Shown: positions 12,406-20,081 of the stretch, in pieces
How positions within the stretch are numbered: position 1 is the first letter of the stretch
Layout: each line of letters opens with the position of its first letter
NCBI GenBank assembly: GCA_030141605.1
Contig: JAQGDQ010000672.1
Span: 95,001-115,081, forward strand
Direction of reading: 5' to 3'
Length of the DNA: 20,081 bases
Origin: Tubiluchus corallicola
Lineage: Eukaryota; Priapulida; Priapulimorpha; Priapulimorphida; Tubiluchidae
Notes under the pieces: model-generated
The model's input: the letters and a program-made list of their open reading frames with translations, nothing else
Databases searched by the model: none
What the model was told of the DNA's origin: nothing
Program-made: the position numbers and the translations under genes

Positions 12406-13695
12406 TGTAACGACCAGCTTAGCATATATCTTTGTATTTGTAACTAGATTTAGTTATTACTAACTTAACTTCGTTGTAGAACGAGATATGTTTTTCTAGC
12501 CAATGTAAACTTTACGGTAGTATACGTAATTTAGTTTGGGCTGTATAAAATTGTTGCTTATAGCTGTTCAATGTATAAACCAGGTGTTACACTTTAGTTA
12601 TGCGCATAGGTCAAATCTAGGGTAAACTCGTCGAACGGATATGCAAATACGGGTTATCCTGCTATAGTGTTATTGAAGCCAGACTATTAGACAACCGGCT
12701 TTAGAGGTCTTTTCACACAGATGTGTAGAGAACGACGTGGCTCTTGGCAAGAGTGACTTGTGGGCAGATATAATGCTGGACAGTTTTTTTAACATATGTT
12801 TTGCTTCTTTGCATATAAATCGTGCAACTTTAGCTGGCTCTACCAAACGCTAATGTTTAGTGAAAGTTCCAACTACGTGCTAGTGACTATTTGTGTGGGC
12901 AGTTCTAGTATCAAGCCCAGTTCTCCATTTGCTTACATCGAGTTACGTTGTGACATCTGACGTGAAAAACCAAACTACCGTTCTACCAACGCAGGACGCT
13001 TCCGAGAACGACTCCCATCTGCTTATGACTTCGCAGTTCAGCTATGCTCTAAACACCCGGGTGTGCACACCGATGTTGTGGATCCGCCACCTTCGTCGTC
13101 GTGCTACCGCCGATAAGTATTGCAGACGTATGCTTTCATTGATGCTGAGACTGTAAGTGATAAATTCTCTCGTTTCATTTGTTTAACTACTAGGCCACCG
13201 CCTGTTGCTTCCTTTTGTACAACTATATTTGCTTCGACTGGCAGTGGCTGGTAAAAACTAAGACACAGCTCAAAGTGCTGATAGCTTACATTACAACCTC
13301 ATGTGGATGGAGCTTTACTTTATGGACATACTATTAACAAGCGTTGGTGAACTGTTAGATTATTTTATTTTGTTAGCCAAAGGTAATTTTTGGGTATTGT
13401 TTGTAGCATCTGAAAGTATTACCGGTCAGTAAACTTTGAGTAGTGTAGCAATACATGTTTATTGAATGGGTACCCGGGTACAAATTAATTGCTGTCATTT
13501 GGTTTGAACTAATTTTATATTATCAACATTTATGAATATTAAAGGCTTATCTTATCATAAAAACTGCATAAAATTAGTTTCACGTTTTGTGTTCAAGAAA
13601 TATATTGAGTAAAAACTGAGTAGTATGACACACGCTACCAAACAATAAGAGCGCTGATTGCTCATACTTGATTGTGAGATCCGCCCCCCATTACA
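12406..13695 (+). repeat. 5' LTR (1290 bp)
   Basis: It begins TGTAACGACC and ends CCCCATTACA, with TGTAA/TTACA as perfect 5-bp terminal inverted repeats. It is almost identical to 18805-20081. A TATAAAA at 12544-12550 is a candidate core promoter and an ATTAAA at 13538-13543 a candidate polyadenylation signal; neither is proven. An 87-codon frame at 12893-13156 is kept in both LTRs but has no ATG start and no known motif. The left boundary cuts a minisatellite unit, which fixes the insertion point. Confidence 0.93.
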
Positions 13696-13696
13696 C

Positions 13697-13714
13697 TGGT
13701 GGCAGCGGTGGGAT
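13697..13714 (+). promoter_or_regulatory. Primer binding site, complementary to the 3' end of tRNA-Leu
   Basis: TGGTGGCAGCGGTGGGAT is the complement of ATCCCACCGCTGCCA plus the CCA tail. That is the acceptor-arm sequence of animal tRNA-Leu (AAG/TAG type) as I know it. The match is the usual 18 nt and starts one base after the LTR end (C at 13696). It primes minus-strand DNA synthesis. Confidence 0.85.
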
Positions 13715-13842
13715 CAGATCTCAATTACGCCAGACATTCTATTCATTTAGTTTTGAAAAATTGATATGTTATTTAGGCATTGGTTTAATGCTCATTGTTT
13801 CTAGTTATCTAGATGTTTTTCAGCGCATTGTAACTTTTTCAA

Positions 13843-16800
13843 ATGGAAGGATACATTGAACTTACCCGCCCCCAATTGGAACTACTTAGTCCTGAAGCAC
13901 TTCGAGGAATAGCGCATAGCCGTAATCTGGTTTATGAAAGACGTAACCGCGAGCAGCTGATTTCATCTATTTTGCATAGTCAGACCATTAGGAGACCGCC
14001 AGCTTTGGATCCTAAAATGATGGAAAGTGGCTCCATCACTGGATATCAGCCTGGTGCCAAATCCGAAGATGGTGCACATAAATTAGATGAAGTGACACAG
14101 TCTTCTCACGCTGAAGAAGAAGACCCTGTCCAACAGCTAGCAGATGAATCACCACCTCCAGAATTGGATATAATGGCAGGAGATCCTGACCCTTTGTGCA
14201 TGGATCTACCACCTAGAGGTAAACGACAACCTGCCCATGTGAGTGTAGGCCAATTACCAGATGTGGATTTAGCCCAGTATGCTGGATTCGATGCAGAGCG
14301 GCTTGCAATGCTGCTGGAATTTCAACGCGAACGTATGAAACATGAAAGTGAAGAACGGGCTAAGGAACGTCAACACGCATTGCAGCTACACAAGATGAGT
14401 CTGTCTTTCGAATCTGAGATGGCAGCCACATCAGAATCCAGGCATCCACGTTGTACTGCAGCTAATACCCAAGAGGGAGCTATTGAAGATAGATCTACTC
14501 CAAGACATGAGAGTCTAAAGATTAAATACTTTGGAGAAGGGTCACAGGAACCGGATCTAGCTGAATACTTTAGCTACTTGGAGCGCTGTCTGGTGGTAAA
14601 CAGGATACCCAAGAAAGATTGGCCATGTGTCCTATCTCGTGCCTTAGCAGGACATACTAAAGCCCTCCGTGCTTACAACTGTGTCCCCCAGGGAGACTTG
14701 CAGGACTATGACAAGATCAAAGAGTGTGTTCTTTCTTTCTTCTCCTTGACTCCAGATTACTATCGTCAAACCTTCCGGAAAGTGACACGAGGTGTGGATG
14801 AGTGTTACCGTGCGTATTTTACCCGAGTTAAAAATGCAGGGAATCTTTGGCTACAAGCAGCTAATGTTCAGACATTGGAACAAGCAAAAGATTTGTTCTA
14901 TCTGGAGCAAGCATTAAGTCGTGTTCCCCCACAGATCGCCAGATGGGTGCGACGGAATAACATAATAGGCTTTGAAGATGTTGCTATCAAATGTGACTAC
15001 TATGCATACTCTGAAGGATTAGATTTAGATAAGCAATCACACTACAGTAGCAGGGGTAAGCCAATGAAGCAGCATCGGTCCAGCAAGAATAACAAGCCAG
15101 TAGATGAGCCACGTGAGGCTGAGAGCCTCCAGAAGTCAGCAAGATGCTTCAACTGCGGTGGATATGGACATTATGCAGCTAGCTGTCCTAGAGCAAAACG
15201 TCCACCCAAAGCAAATATGCCAATGGCTAGGACGAATGCCATAAGAGGACAGATCCAGTACACTGAACTCCCCTCCACTGACGGAATCACTTATGGTAAA
15301 GATGAACCATACTGTTTTCCAGCTCGAATAAATAGCTACAAAGTCGATGTACAGCGTGACACAGGGGCTAACGTAAACTGCATACATCGTCGCTATGTCA
15401 ATGTTGAGCAGCTAGTACCCGGACGAACAGTCGACATATTGTGCGGTCATGGTGATCGACGCCCATGTGAAGTGGCAAGACTGCCAATAGAGAGCCAGGT
15501 GGTGACTGGAGAATTAGAGTTCGTGGTTCAAGACAAACTGCCATCAGATTGTCTTCTAGGAAACAACTATATGGAAACCTTCATCCCAAAATCCATGGTA
15601 GGGAAGAGGCTCCCAAATGATGTTTCACAGAGAGAAGACCATTGCACCAGTTCTAGTACCCAGACGTCTAGTTCTCAGTTGAAGAAACCACAGACAAGGA
15701 AAGTCACAAAGAAACCCACCAATGCTAGGCCTACAATAGCAAATGTGGCTGAGGTGGCAAGCAGTGGTGACCCATGTAGTTCACATAGAGACATTGATGC
15801 TGACATCAAGACACAAGTGATGACTAGAGCCCAAGCAAAGAAACTGCAGGAAGAAGACCAACATGATGCGGCCCCAGAAGATGAGCTGAATAGCGTGCTA
15901 GACAAAAAGCCATTTTGTGCCGGCGAGGACCGTGACAAACTCAGACAGCAGCAACAAGGGTGCGTAACGCTGAAGCCACTGTTCGACAGTGTAATTCCAG
16001 AAGAGGAAGCTGTACAGTTAGGCAAAGGTTACTACATAAAAGATGGTCTACTTCTGCTTTTCCTGAGACGAGCCAAAGACAAGGAAGGGAAAAGCTTGAT
16101 AGTCCTGCCAAAAGAGAGGAGAGCTGAAGTACTGAAAATAGCTCACGACAATAAACTGGCAGCACATTTTGGAATACAAAAGACAACACAGAAGGTGCTG
16201 AGCATGTTCTTTTGGCCACAAGTACATAGCGACATAAGAGCTTACGTACGTAGTTGCCCAATATGCCAGAAATGTTCGAAGAGAAGGACTGCAGACCGAG
16301 TCAAACTGCGACCAATCTCTGTGGATCAACTACCCTTCCAGAAAGTGTCAATGGATTATATGGGGCCACTTGCACGTACGAAAAGTGGTAATAAGTATGC
16401 ACTAGTGATAACTGACTATTGCACCAGATACCCGGAAGTTTATCCAACAAAGTCACAGACGGCTGAGTGCACCGTAAAGGCCCTACTACGTTACATAGCA
16501 ACATATGGTATACCGATGGAGATTGTAACCGATCAAGGTCCGGCTTTTGTTTCACAAGTCCTACAGGATCTGGAGGCTGTGCTAGGTACACGAGGTATAT
16601 TGGCTACTCCATATCATCCTCAGACATCTGGCCTGACTGAGAGGTACAATCAAACTTTGAAGACATCAATTCGAAAGCTCCAGATGAGTGCAGGATCCTG
16701 GGAGTGGGACGAACTTATTCCGCTAGTACTTTTTGCATACCGGGATTGTCCCCAAAGTTCTACCTCATACTCACCATTCGAGATGGTGTACGGGTTTCCG

Positions 16801-18246
16801 ATCAGAGGCCCATTAGCTATGTTACGTGAGAGATTTGACTTACAGAGACCCAAGCAGCTGACAGATGTCCACACTTTTGTGCAAGAGCTCATGGATCGGA
16901 TGGAACAGGTGACCAATGAAGCTCACGAGTCACTGCGTGAAGCACAACTCGCTCAAAAGAAGTGGTACGATCAGAAAGCACGGGAAAGATCTTTAGAAGT
17001 AGGCAGTAAAGTCTTGGTTTTGTTGCCAAAGAGTACAAAGAAGCTGCAACGTGTATGGAAAGGACCATACCAAGTGTTGGAAAAGGTGTCTGACCAAGTC
17101 TATAAAATTGCTTTTCGTGGTAAGAAGCATCGGCAGAAATGCTTCCACATAAACCTACTACGCCCTTGGGTAGAGCGCACTGAAGGTCATGTGATGCTGT
17201 CTATAGCCACTCCGGGAAAAGGCAATGAGACGTATCAGGAAGGCGAGGTACAGGAGCATATGTTTCCACCAGTTACACAACAAACACAAAGTGTGGATGA
17301 TATTAGCATACCCGACCACCTCTCCAAGACTCAGAAGCAGCAGCTGATACACATATTTCGTAAACATGCTGATGTGTTTTCAGATGTGCCAGGTTGCACA
17401 GATCTGATACAGCACGAGATTTTTGTTCCTAAAGACTATAAGCCTATTCGTCAAGCTCCATATCGTGTGCCAAAAGCACAAGAAGAAGCACTTCGGAGAG
17501 AAGTCGATGAGATGATTAAGCTGGGTATAATCCAGAAGTCAGACTCCAGTACAACAAGTCCAGTTGTAGTTGTTCCCAAAAAGGATGGGACTATCCGATT
17601 TTGTGTTAACTACATCAAGCTCAATGAAGTCACAACCTTTGACCCATACCCAATCCCAAATATGCAGGAATTGCTCAGCAATATGCATGGAGCCAAGTAT
17701 ATGACGAAGTTGGATTTAACCAAAGGGTATTGGCAAATACCATTGCACCCCGATTCACGCAAGCTATCATCATTCGTTCTACCTTGGGGACAGTGGGAGT
17801 TTCTCGTGATGCCTTTTGGCTTGGTTAATGCGGCCGCAACCTGCCAAAAACTCATGGATAGACTCCTGGAAGGATCTCCTCATTTTGCGAGAGGCTACAT
17901 AGATGACACAGTCATTTGGAGCCCAGATTGGTCACAACATTTAAAGCATGTTGATGATATTCTTTCGCGGGTATTTAGGGCCAAGCTTACCATCAAGCCA
18001 AAGAAGTGTGCGTTCGCTTTGAGCAAAGTCGACTTTTTAGGACATGTGGTTGGACAAGATGTCCTGCGACCACAATCAGATAAACTGGAGCTTATTAAAC
18101 ATTTTCCTCGACCCAAGACAAAAAAAGAAGTTCGAAGTTTCCTCGGCTTTATTGGCTTCTATCGTTCCTTTGTTCCAGGCTTTAGTAGCATAGCCACTCC
18201 GCTGTACGAACTTACAAAGAAGCATAGGCCCAACGATGTTGTGTGA
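13843..18246 (+). CDS. Gag-Pol polyprotein: Gag, protease, integrase, reverse transcriptase (RNase H out of frame)
   Basis: One 1467-codon frame starts at the ATG 128 bases after the PBS; Gag and Pol are not separated by a stop or shift. By residue: an N-terminal SAP-like stretch (about 6-47); a capsid with SCAN-like pattern (about 305-390: W336, EQ346-347, LEQ354-356, WVR368-370); a CCHC knuckle (C435, C438, H443, C448); protease DTGA from D506; the integrase zinc site H768/H775/C805/C808 and catalytic D838, D897, E933 (D-D35-E); a GPY module from 1074; reverse transcriptase with D1291 and YIDD at 1352-1355. All key catalytic residues are present. The order protease-integrase-RT marks a Gmr1-like element. 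The frame ends at TGA 18244-18246, just after the RT connection region and before RNase H, which continues in another frame. There is no chromodomain. Confidence 0.92.
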   Translation: MEGYIELTRPQLELLSPEALRGIAHSRNLVYERRNREQLISSILHSQTIRRPPALDPKMMESGSITGYQPGAKSEDGAHKLDEVTQSSHAEEEDPVQQLADESPPPELDIMAGDPDPLCMDLPPRGKRQPAHVSVGQLPDVDLAQYAGFDAERLAMLLEFQRERMKHESEERAKERQHALQLHKMSLSFESEMAATSESRHPRCTAANTQEGAIEDRSTPRHESLKIKYFGEGSQEPDLAEYFSYLERCLVVNRIPKKDWPCVLSRALAGHTKALRAYNCVPQGDLQDYDKIKECVLSFFSLTPDYYRQTFRKVTRGVDECYRAYFTRVKNAGNLWLQAANVQTLEQAKDLFYLEQALSRVPPQIARWVRRNNIIGFEDVAIKCDYYAYSEGLDLDKQSHYSSRGKPMKQHRSSKNNKPVDEPREAESLQKSARCFNCGGYGHYAASCPRAKRPPKANMPMARTNAIRGQIQYTELPSTDGITYGKDEPYCFPARINSYKVDVQRDTGANVNCIHRRYVNVEQLVPGRTVDILCGHGDRRPCEVARLPIESQVVTGELEFVVQDKLPSDCLLGNNYMETFIPKSMVGKRLPNDVSQREDHCTSSSTQTSSSQLKKPQTRKVTKKPTNARPTIANVAEVASSGDPCSSHRDIDADIKTQVMTRAQAKKLQEEDQHDAAPEDELNSVLDKKPFCAGEDRDKLRQQQQGCVTLKPLFDSVIPEEEAVQLGKGYYIKDGLLLLFLRRAKDKEGKSLIVLPKERRAEVLKIAHDNKLAAHFGIQKTTQKVLSMFFWPQVHSDIRAYVRSCPICQKCSKRRTADRVKLRPISVDQLPFQKVSMDYMGPLARTKSGNKYALVITDYCTRYPEVYPTKSQTAECTVKALLRYIATYGIPMEIVTDQGPAFVSQVLQDLEAVLGTRGILATPYHPQTSGLTERYNQTLKTSIRKLQMSAGSWEWDELIPLVLFAYRDCPQSSTSYSPFEMVYGFPIRGPLAMLRERFDLQRPKQLTDVHTFVQELMDRMEQVTNEAHESLREAQLAQKKWYDQKARERSLEVGSKVLVLLPKSTKKLQRVWKGPYQVLEKVSDQVYKIAFRGKKHRQKCFHINLLRPWVERTEGHVMLSIATPGKGNETYQEGEVQEHMFPPVTQQTQSVDDISIPDHLSKTQKQQLIHIFRKHADVFSDVPGCTDLIQHEIFVPKDYKPIRQAPYRVPKAQEEALRREVDEMIKLGIIQKSDSSTTSPVVVVPKKDGTIRFCVNYIKLNEVTTFDPYPIPNMQELLSNMHGAKYMTKLDLTKGYWQIPLHPDSRKLSSFVLPWGQWEFLVMPFGLVNAAATCQKLMDRLLEGSPHFARGYIDDTVIWSPDWSQHLKHVDDILSRVFRAKLTIKPKKCAFALSKVDFLGHVVGQDVLRPQSDKLELIKHFPRPKTKKEVRSFLGFIGFYRSFVPGFSSIATPLYELTKKHRPNDVV
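14755..15019 (+). other. SCAN-like capsid segment of Gag
   Basis: Residues about 305-392 of the polyprotein read YYRQTFRK, then W-L at 336-337, LEQAK at 345, FYLEQAL at 352, P-P-Q and WVRR at 368. The spacing R-x2-FR, WL, EQ, L-x-LEQ-x-L, P, WVR is the fingerprint of the vertebrate SCAN dimerisation domain. That domain is held, from published work, to derive from the Gag capsid C-terminal domain of Gmr1-like retrotransposons. Here it sits in its ancestral setting, ahead of a CCHC knuckle. The assignment is by pattern, without a profile search. Confidence 0.7.
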
Positions 18247-18712
18247 ATCTGCATTCATTCAGCTCCGGGAGGCAGTTACCTCAGATACCTTTCTAGGAGC
18301 ACCAGATTTCAGCAAAGAATTCCTCTTGACTGTAGATGCATCAACCACAGGCCTTGGAGGCATTCTGTCCCAAAAGACAGATGAAGGGAATGAGCGGGCC
18401 ATAACTTATATCAGCCGGAAATTAACTAAACCAGAGTCAAACTATGCAGTGGTGGAACTGGAACTCCTTGCAATAGTCTGGGCAGTGCAAAAACTGAGTT
18501 ACTATCTTCTGGGAAGGCAGTTCGTCATCCGTTCAGACCATCAGTGTCTCACTTGGTTGCAAAGGATGAAAGGGAAGAACCGTAAGCTGGCCCGTTGGTC
18601 ATTAATCCTACAGGAATACACATTCCGGATTGGGTATATCAAGGGTAAGGCCAACATCGCAGACGGTCTATCACGCAACTGGGAAGCTGATAAGCCTGAC
18701 ACTGCCGCGTAA
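18236..18712 (+). pseudogene. RNase H domain of the Gmr1-like Pol, in the +1 frame
   Basis: The frame overlaps the end of the main polyprotein frame by 11 bases and runs to TAA at 18710-18712. It carries the four RNase H acidic residues in context: D in TVDAST (18335), E in ELELLAIVWAV, D in RSDHQCL and D in NIADGLSR. It is the direct continuation of the gypsy RT, as the upstream part ends in PLYELTKKH. It begins without its own translation signal; the ATG at 18236 is internal. It would be made only by a +1 shift or not at all. A simple indel in this copy is the likeliest cause. Confidence 0.85.
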
Positions 18713-18790
18713 CCATACCCAAGAACCAAAGATAATGCAGGCGCTGATCGAAATGGAATAGCCTATGATTCCATGAGAATAATAGTCTTC

Positions 18791-18804
18791 AAATTAGGGG
18801 GCTG
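18791..18804 (+). promoter_or_regulatory. Polypurine tract next to the 3' LTR
   Basis: AAATTAGGGGGCTG directly precedes the LTR start at 18805. The AGGGGG run (18796-18801) is the likely primer for plus-strand DNA synthesis. It is short, and the three bases CTG separate it from the LTR. Confidence 0.65.
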
Positions 18805-20081
18805 TGTAACGACCAGCTTAGCATATATCTTTGTATTTGTAACTAGATTTAGTTATTACTAACTTAACTTCGTTGTAGAACGAGATATGTTTTTCTAGCC
18901 AATGTAAACTTTACGGTAGTATACGTAATTTAGTTTGGGCTGTATAAAATTGTTGCTTATAGCTGTTCAATGTATAAACCAGGTGTTACACTTTAGTTAT
19001 GCGCATAGGTCAAATCTAGGGTAAACTCGTCGAACGGATATGCAAATACGGGTTATCCTGCTATAGTGTTATTGAAGCCAGACTATTAGACAACCGGCTT
19101 TAGAGGTCTTTTCACACAGATGTGTAGGGAACGACGTGGCTCTTGGCAAGAGTGACTTGTGGGCAGATATAATGCTGGACAGTTTTTTTTACTTTTGTTT
19201 TGCTTCTTTGCATATAAATCGTGCAACTTTAGCTGGCTCTACCAAACGCTAATGTTTAGTGAAAGTTCCAACTACGTGTTAGTGACTATTTGTGTGGGCA
19301 GTTCTAGTATCAAGCCCAGTTCTCCATTTGCTTACATCGAGTTACGTTGTGACATCTGACGTGAAAAACCAAACTACCGTTCTACCAACGCAGGACGCTT
19401 CCGAGAACGACTCCCATCTGCTTATGACTTCGCAGTTCAGCTATGCTCTAAACACCCGGGTGTGCACACCGATGTTGTGGATCCGCCACCTTCGTCGTCG
19501 TGCTGCCGCCGATAAGTATTGCAGACGTATGCTTTCATTGATGCTGAGACTGTAAGTGATAAATTCTCGTTTCTTTTGTTTAACTACTAGGCCACCGCCT
19601 GTTGCTTCCTTTTGTACAACGATACTTGCTTCGACTGGCAGTGGCTGGTAAAACTAAGACTCAGTTCAAAGTGCTGATAGCTTACATTACAACCTCGTGT
19701 GGATGGAGCTTTACTTTATGGACATACTATTAACAAGCGTTGGTGAACTGTTAGATTATTTTATTTTGTTAGCCAAAGGTAATTTTTGGGTATTGTTTGT
19801 AGCATCTGAAAGTATTACCGGTCAGTAAACTTTGAGTAGTGTAGCAATACATGTTTATTGAATGGGTACCCGGGTACAAATTAACTGCTGTCATTTGGTT
19901 TGAACTAATTTTATATTATCAACATTTATGAATATTAAAGGCTTATCTTATCATAAAAACTGCATAAAATTAGTTTCACGTTTTGTGTTCAAGAAATATA
20001 TTGAGTAAAAACTGAGTAGTATGACACACGCTACCAAACAATAAGAGCGCTGATTGCTCATACTTGATTGTGAGATCCGCC
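18805..20081 (+). repeat. 3' LTR (truncated by the window edge)
   Basis: It aligns with 12406-13685 end to end. By eye the two differ at about 13 substitutions and two small indels (2 bp and 1 bp). The window stops at GATCCGCC, and the last ten bases seen in the 5' LTR (CCCCATTACA) are missing. The 3' target-site duplication therefore cannot be read. Confidence 0.95.

Larger units (their letters stand above)
12406..20081 (+). mobile_element. Gmr1-like Ty3/gypsy LTR retrotransposon (nearly complete)
   Basis: Order: 5' LTR (12406-13695), tRNA-Leu PBS (13697-13714), gag-pol frame (13843-18246), RNase H in the +1 frame (to 18712), polypurine tract, 3' LTR (18805 to the window edge). Protein motifs are of Ty3/gypsy type, but integrase precedes reverse transcriptase, as in Ty1/copia. 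That order with gypsy-type sequences defines the Gmr1-like elements, first described from deuterostomes including cod. No env-like frame is present: only 92 bases separate the RNase H stop from the 3' LTR. About 10 bp of the 3' LTR lies outside the window, so the whole element would be about 7.7 kb. The intact domains and similar LTRs point to a fairly young copy, damaged at the RT/RNase H junction. Confidence 0.93.

Noticed and set aside
17158-18258. Minus-strand open frames inside pol
   Set aside because: Shadows of the well-supported plus-strand polyprotein.
18713-18804. An env-like gene between pol and the 3' LTR
   Set aside because: Only 92 bases are available and no frame is present.
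20041-20081. 3' target-site duplication of the LTR element
   Set aside because: The window ends about 10 bases before the LTR does, so it cannot be seen.

Overview
This is a window of animal nuclear DNA. It is AT-rich, and its one host gene is interrupted by spliceosomal introns with canonical GT/AG junctions. It carries long (GA)n, (CA)n and (ATC)n microsatellites, several minisatellites and transposon remnants of at least four kinds. The host gene is an animal-type GT49 glycosyltransferase. The mix suggests an invertebrate, perhaps a marine deuterostome or lophotrochozoan, but the sequence does not fix the species.

Layout. Bases 1-2340 hold no gene I can support. Bases 2343-5281 (minus strand) hold a three-exon gene that I assembled by hand from splice signals. 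It encodes a 438-residue type II membrane protein like B4GAT1 (beta-1,4-glucuronyltransferase 1, GT49). Its second intron contains three microsatellites and the 3' coding end of a non-LTR retrotransposon. Bases 5.3-10.1 kb are intergenic repeat DNA: a (GA)n tract flanked by a duplicated splice-donor-like sequence, a perfect 20-bp hairpin, a probable LINE tail, a 15-bp minisatellite, a pogo/Tigger-like element, and a compound minisatellite in which a 28-bp core alternates with (ATC)n. Bases 10.4-11.3 kb hold a 485-bp hAT-like MITE with intact 8-bp target duplications, nested in an older terminal-repeat element. Bases 11.68-12.4 kb hold a 77-bp and then a 68-bp tandem repeat.

From 12406 to the window end lies a nearly complete LTR retrotransposon. 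It has long LTRs (5' LTR 1290 bp; the 3' LTR is cut about 10 bp short by the window edge), a tRNA-Leu primer binding site and one long gag-pol frame of 1467 codons. The sequence is Ty3/gypsy-like, but the domain order is Gag, protease, integrase, reverse transcriptase, RNase H, which is the Ty1/copia order. This is the hallmark of the Gmr1-like group. Its Gag capsid resembles the SCAN domain of vertebrate zinc-finger proteins, which is thought to derive from such elements. RNase H lies in the +1 frame after a stop, so this copy is probably broken or uses a frameshift.

The host gene probably acts in the Golgi on glycan chains. The retroelement parts work together: the LTR drives transcription, tRNA-Leu primes minus-strand DNA at the PBS, Gag packages the RNA, and protease, RT/RNase H and integrase copy and insert it. 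The two LTRs differ at about 13 substitutions and two small indels by eye, so the insertion is fairly recent. It interrupts the sixth unit of the 68-bp minisatellite.
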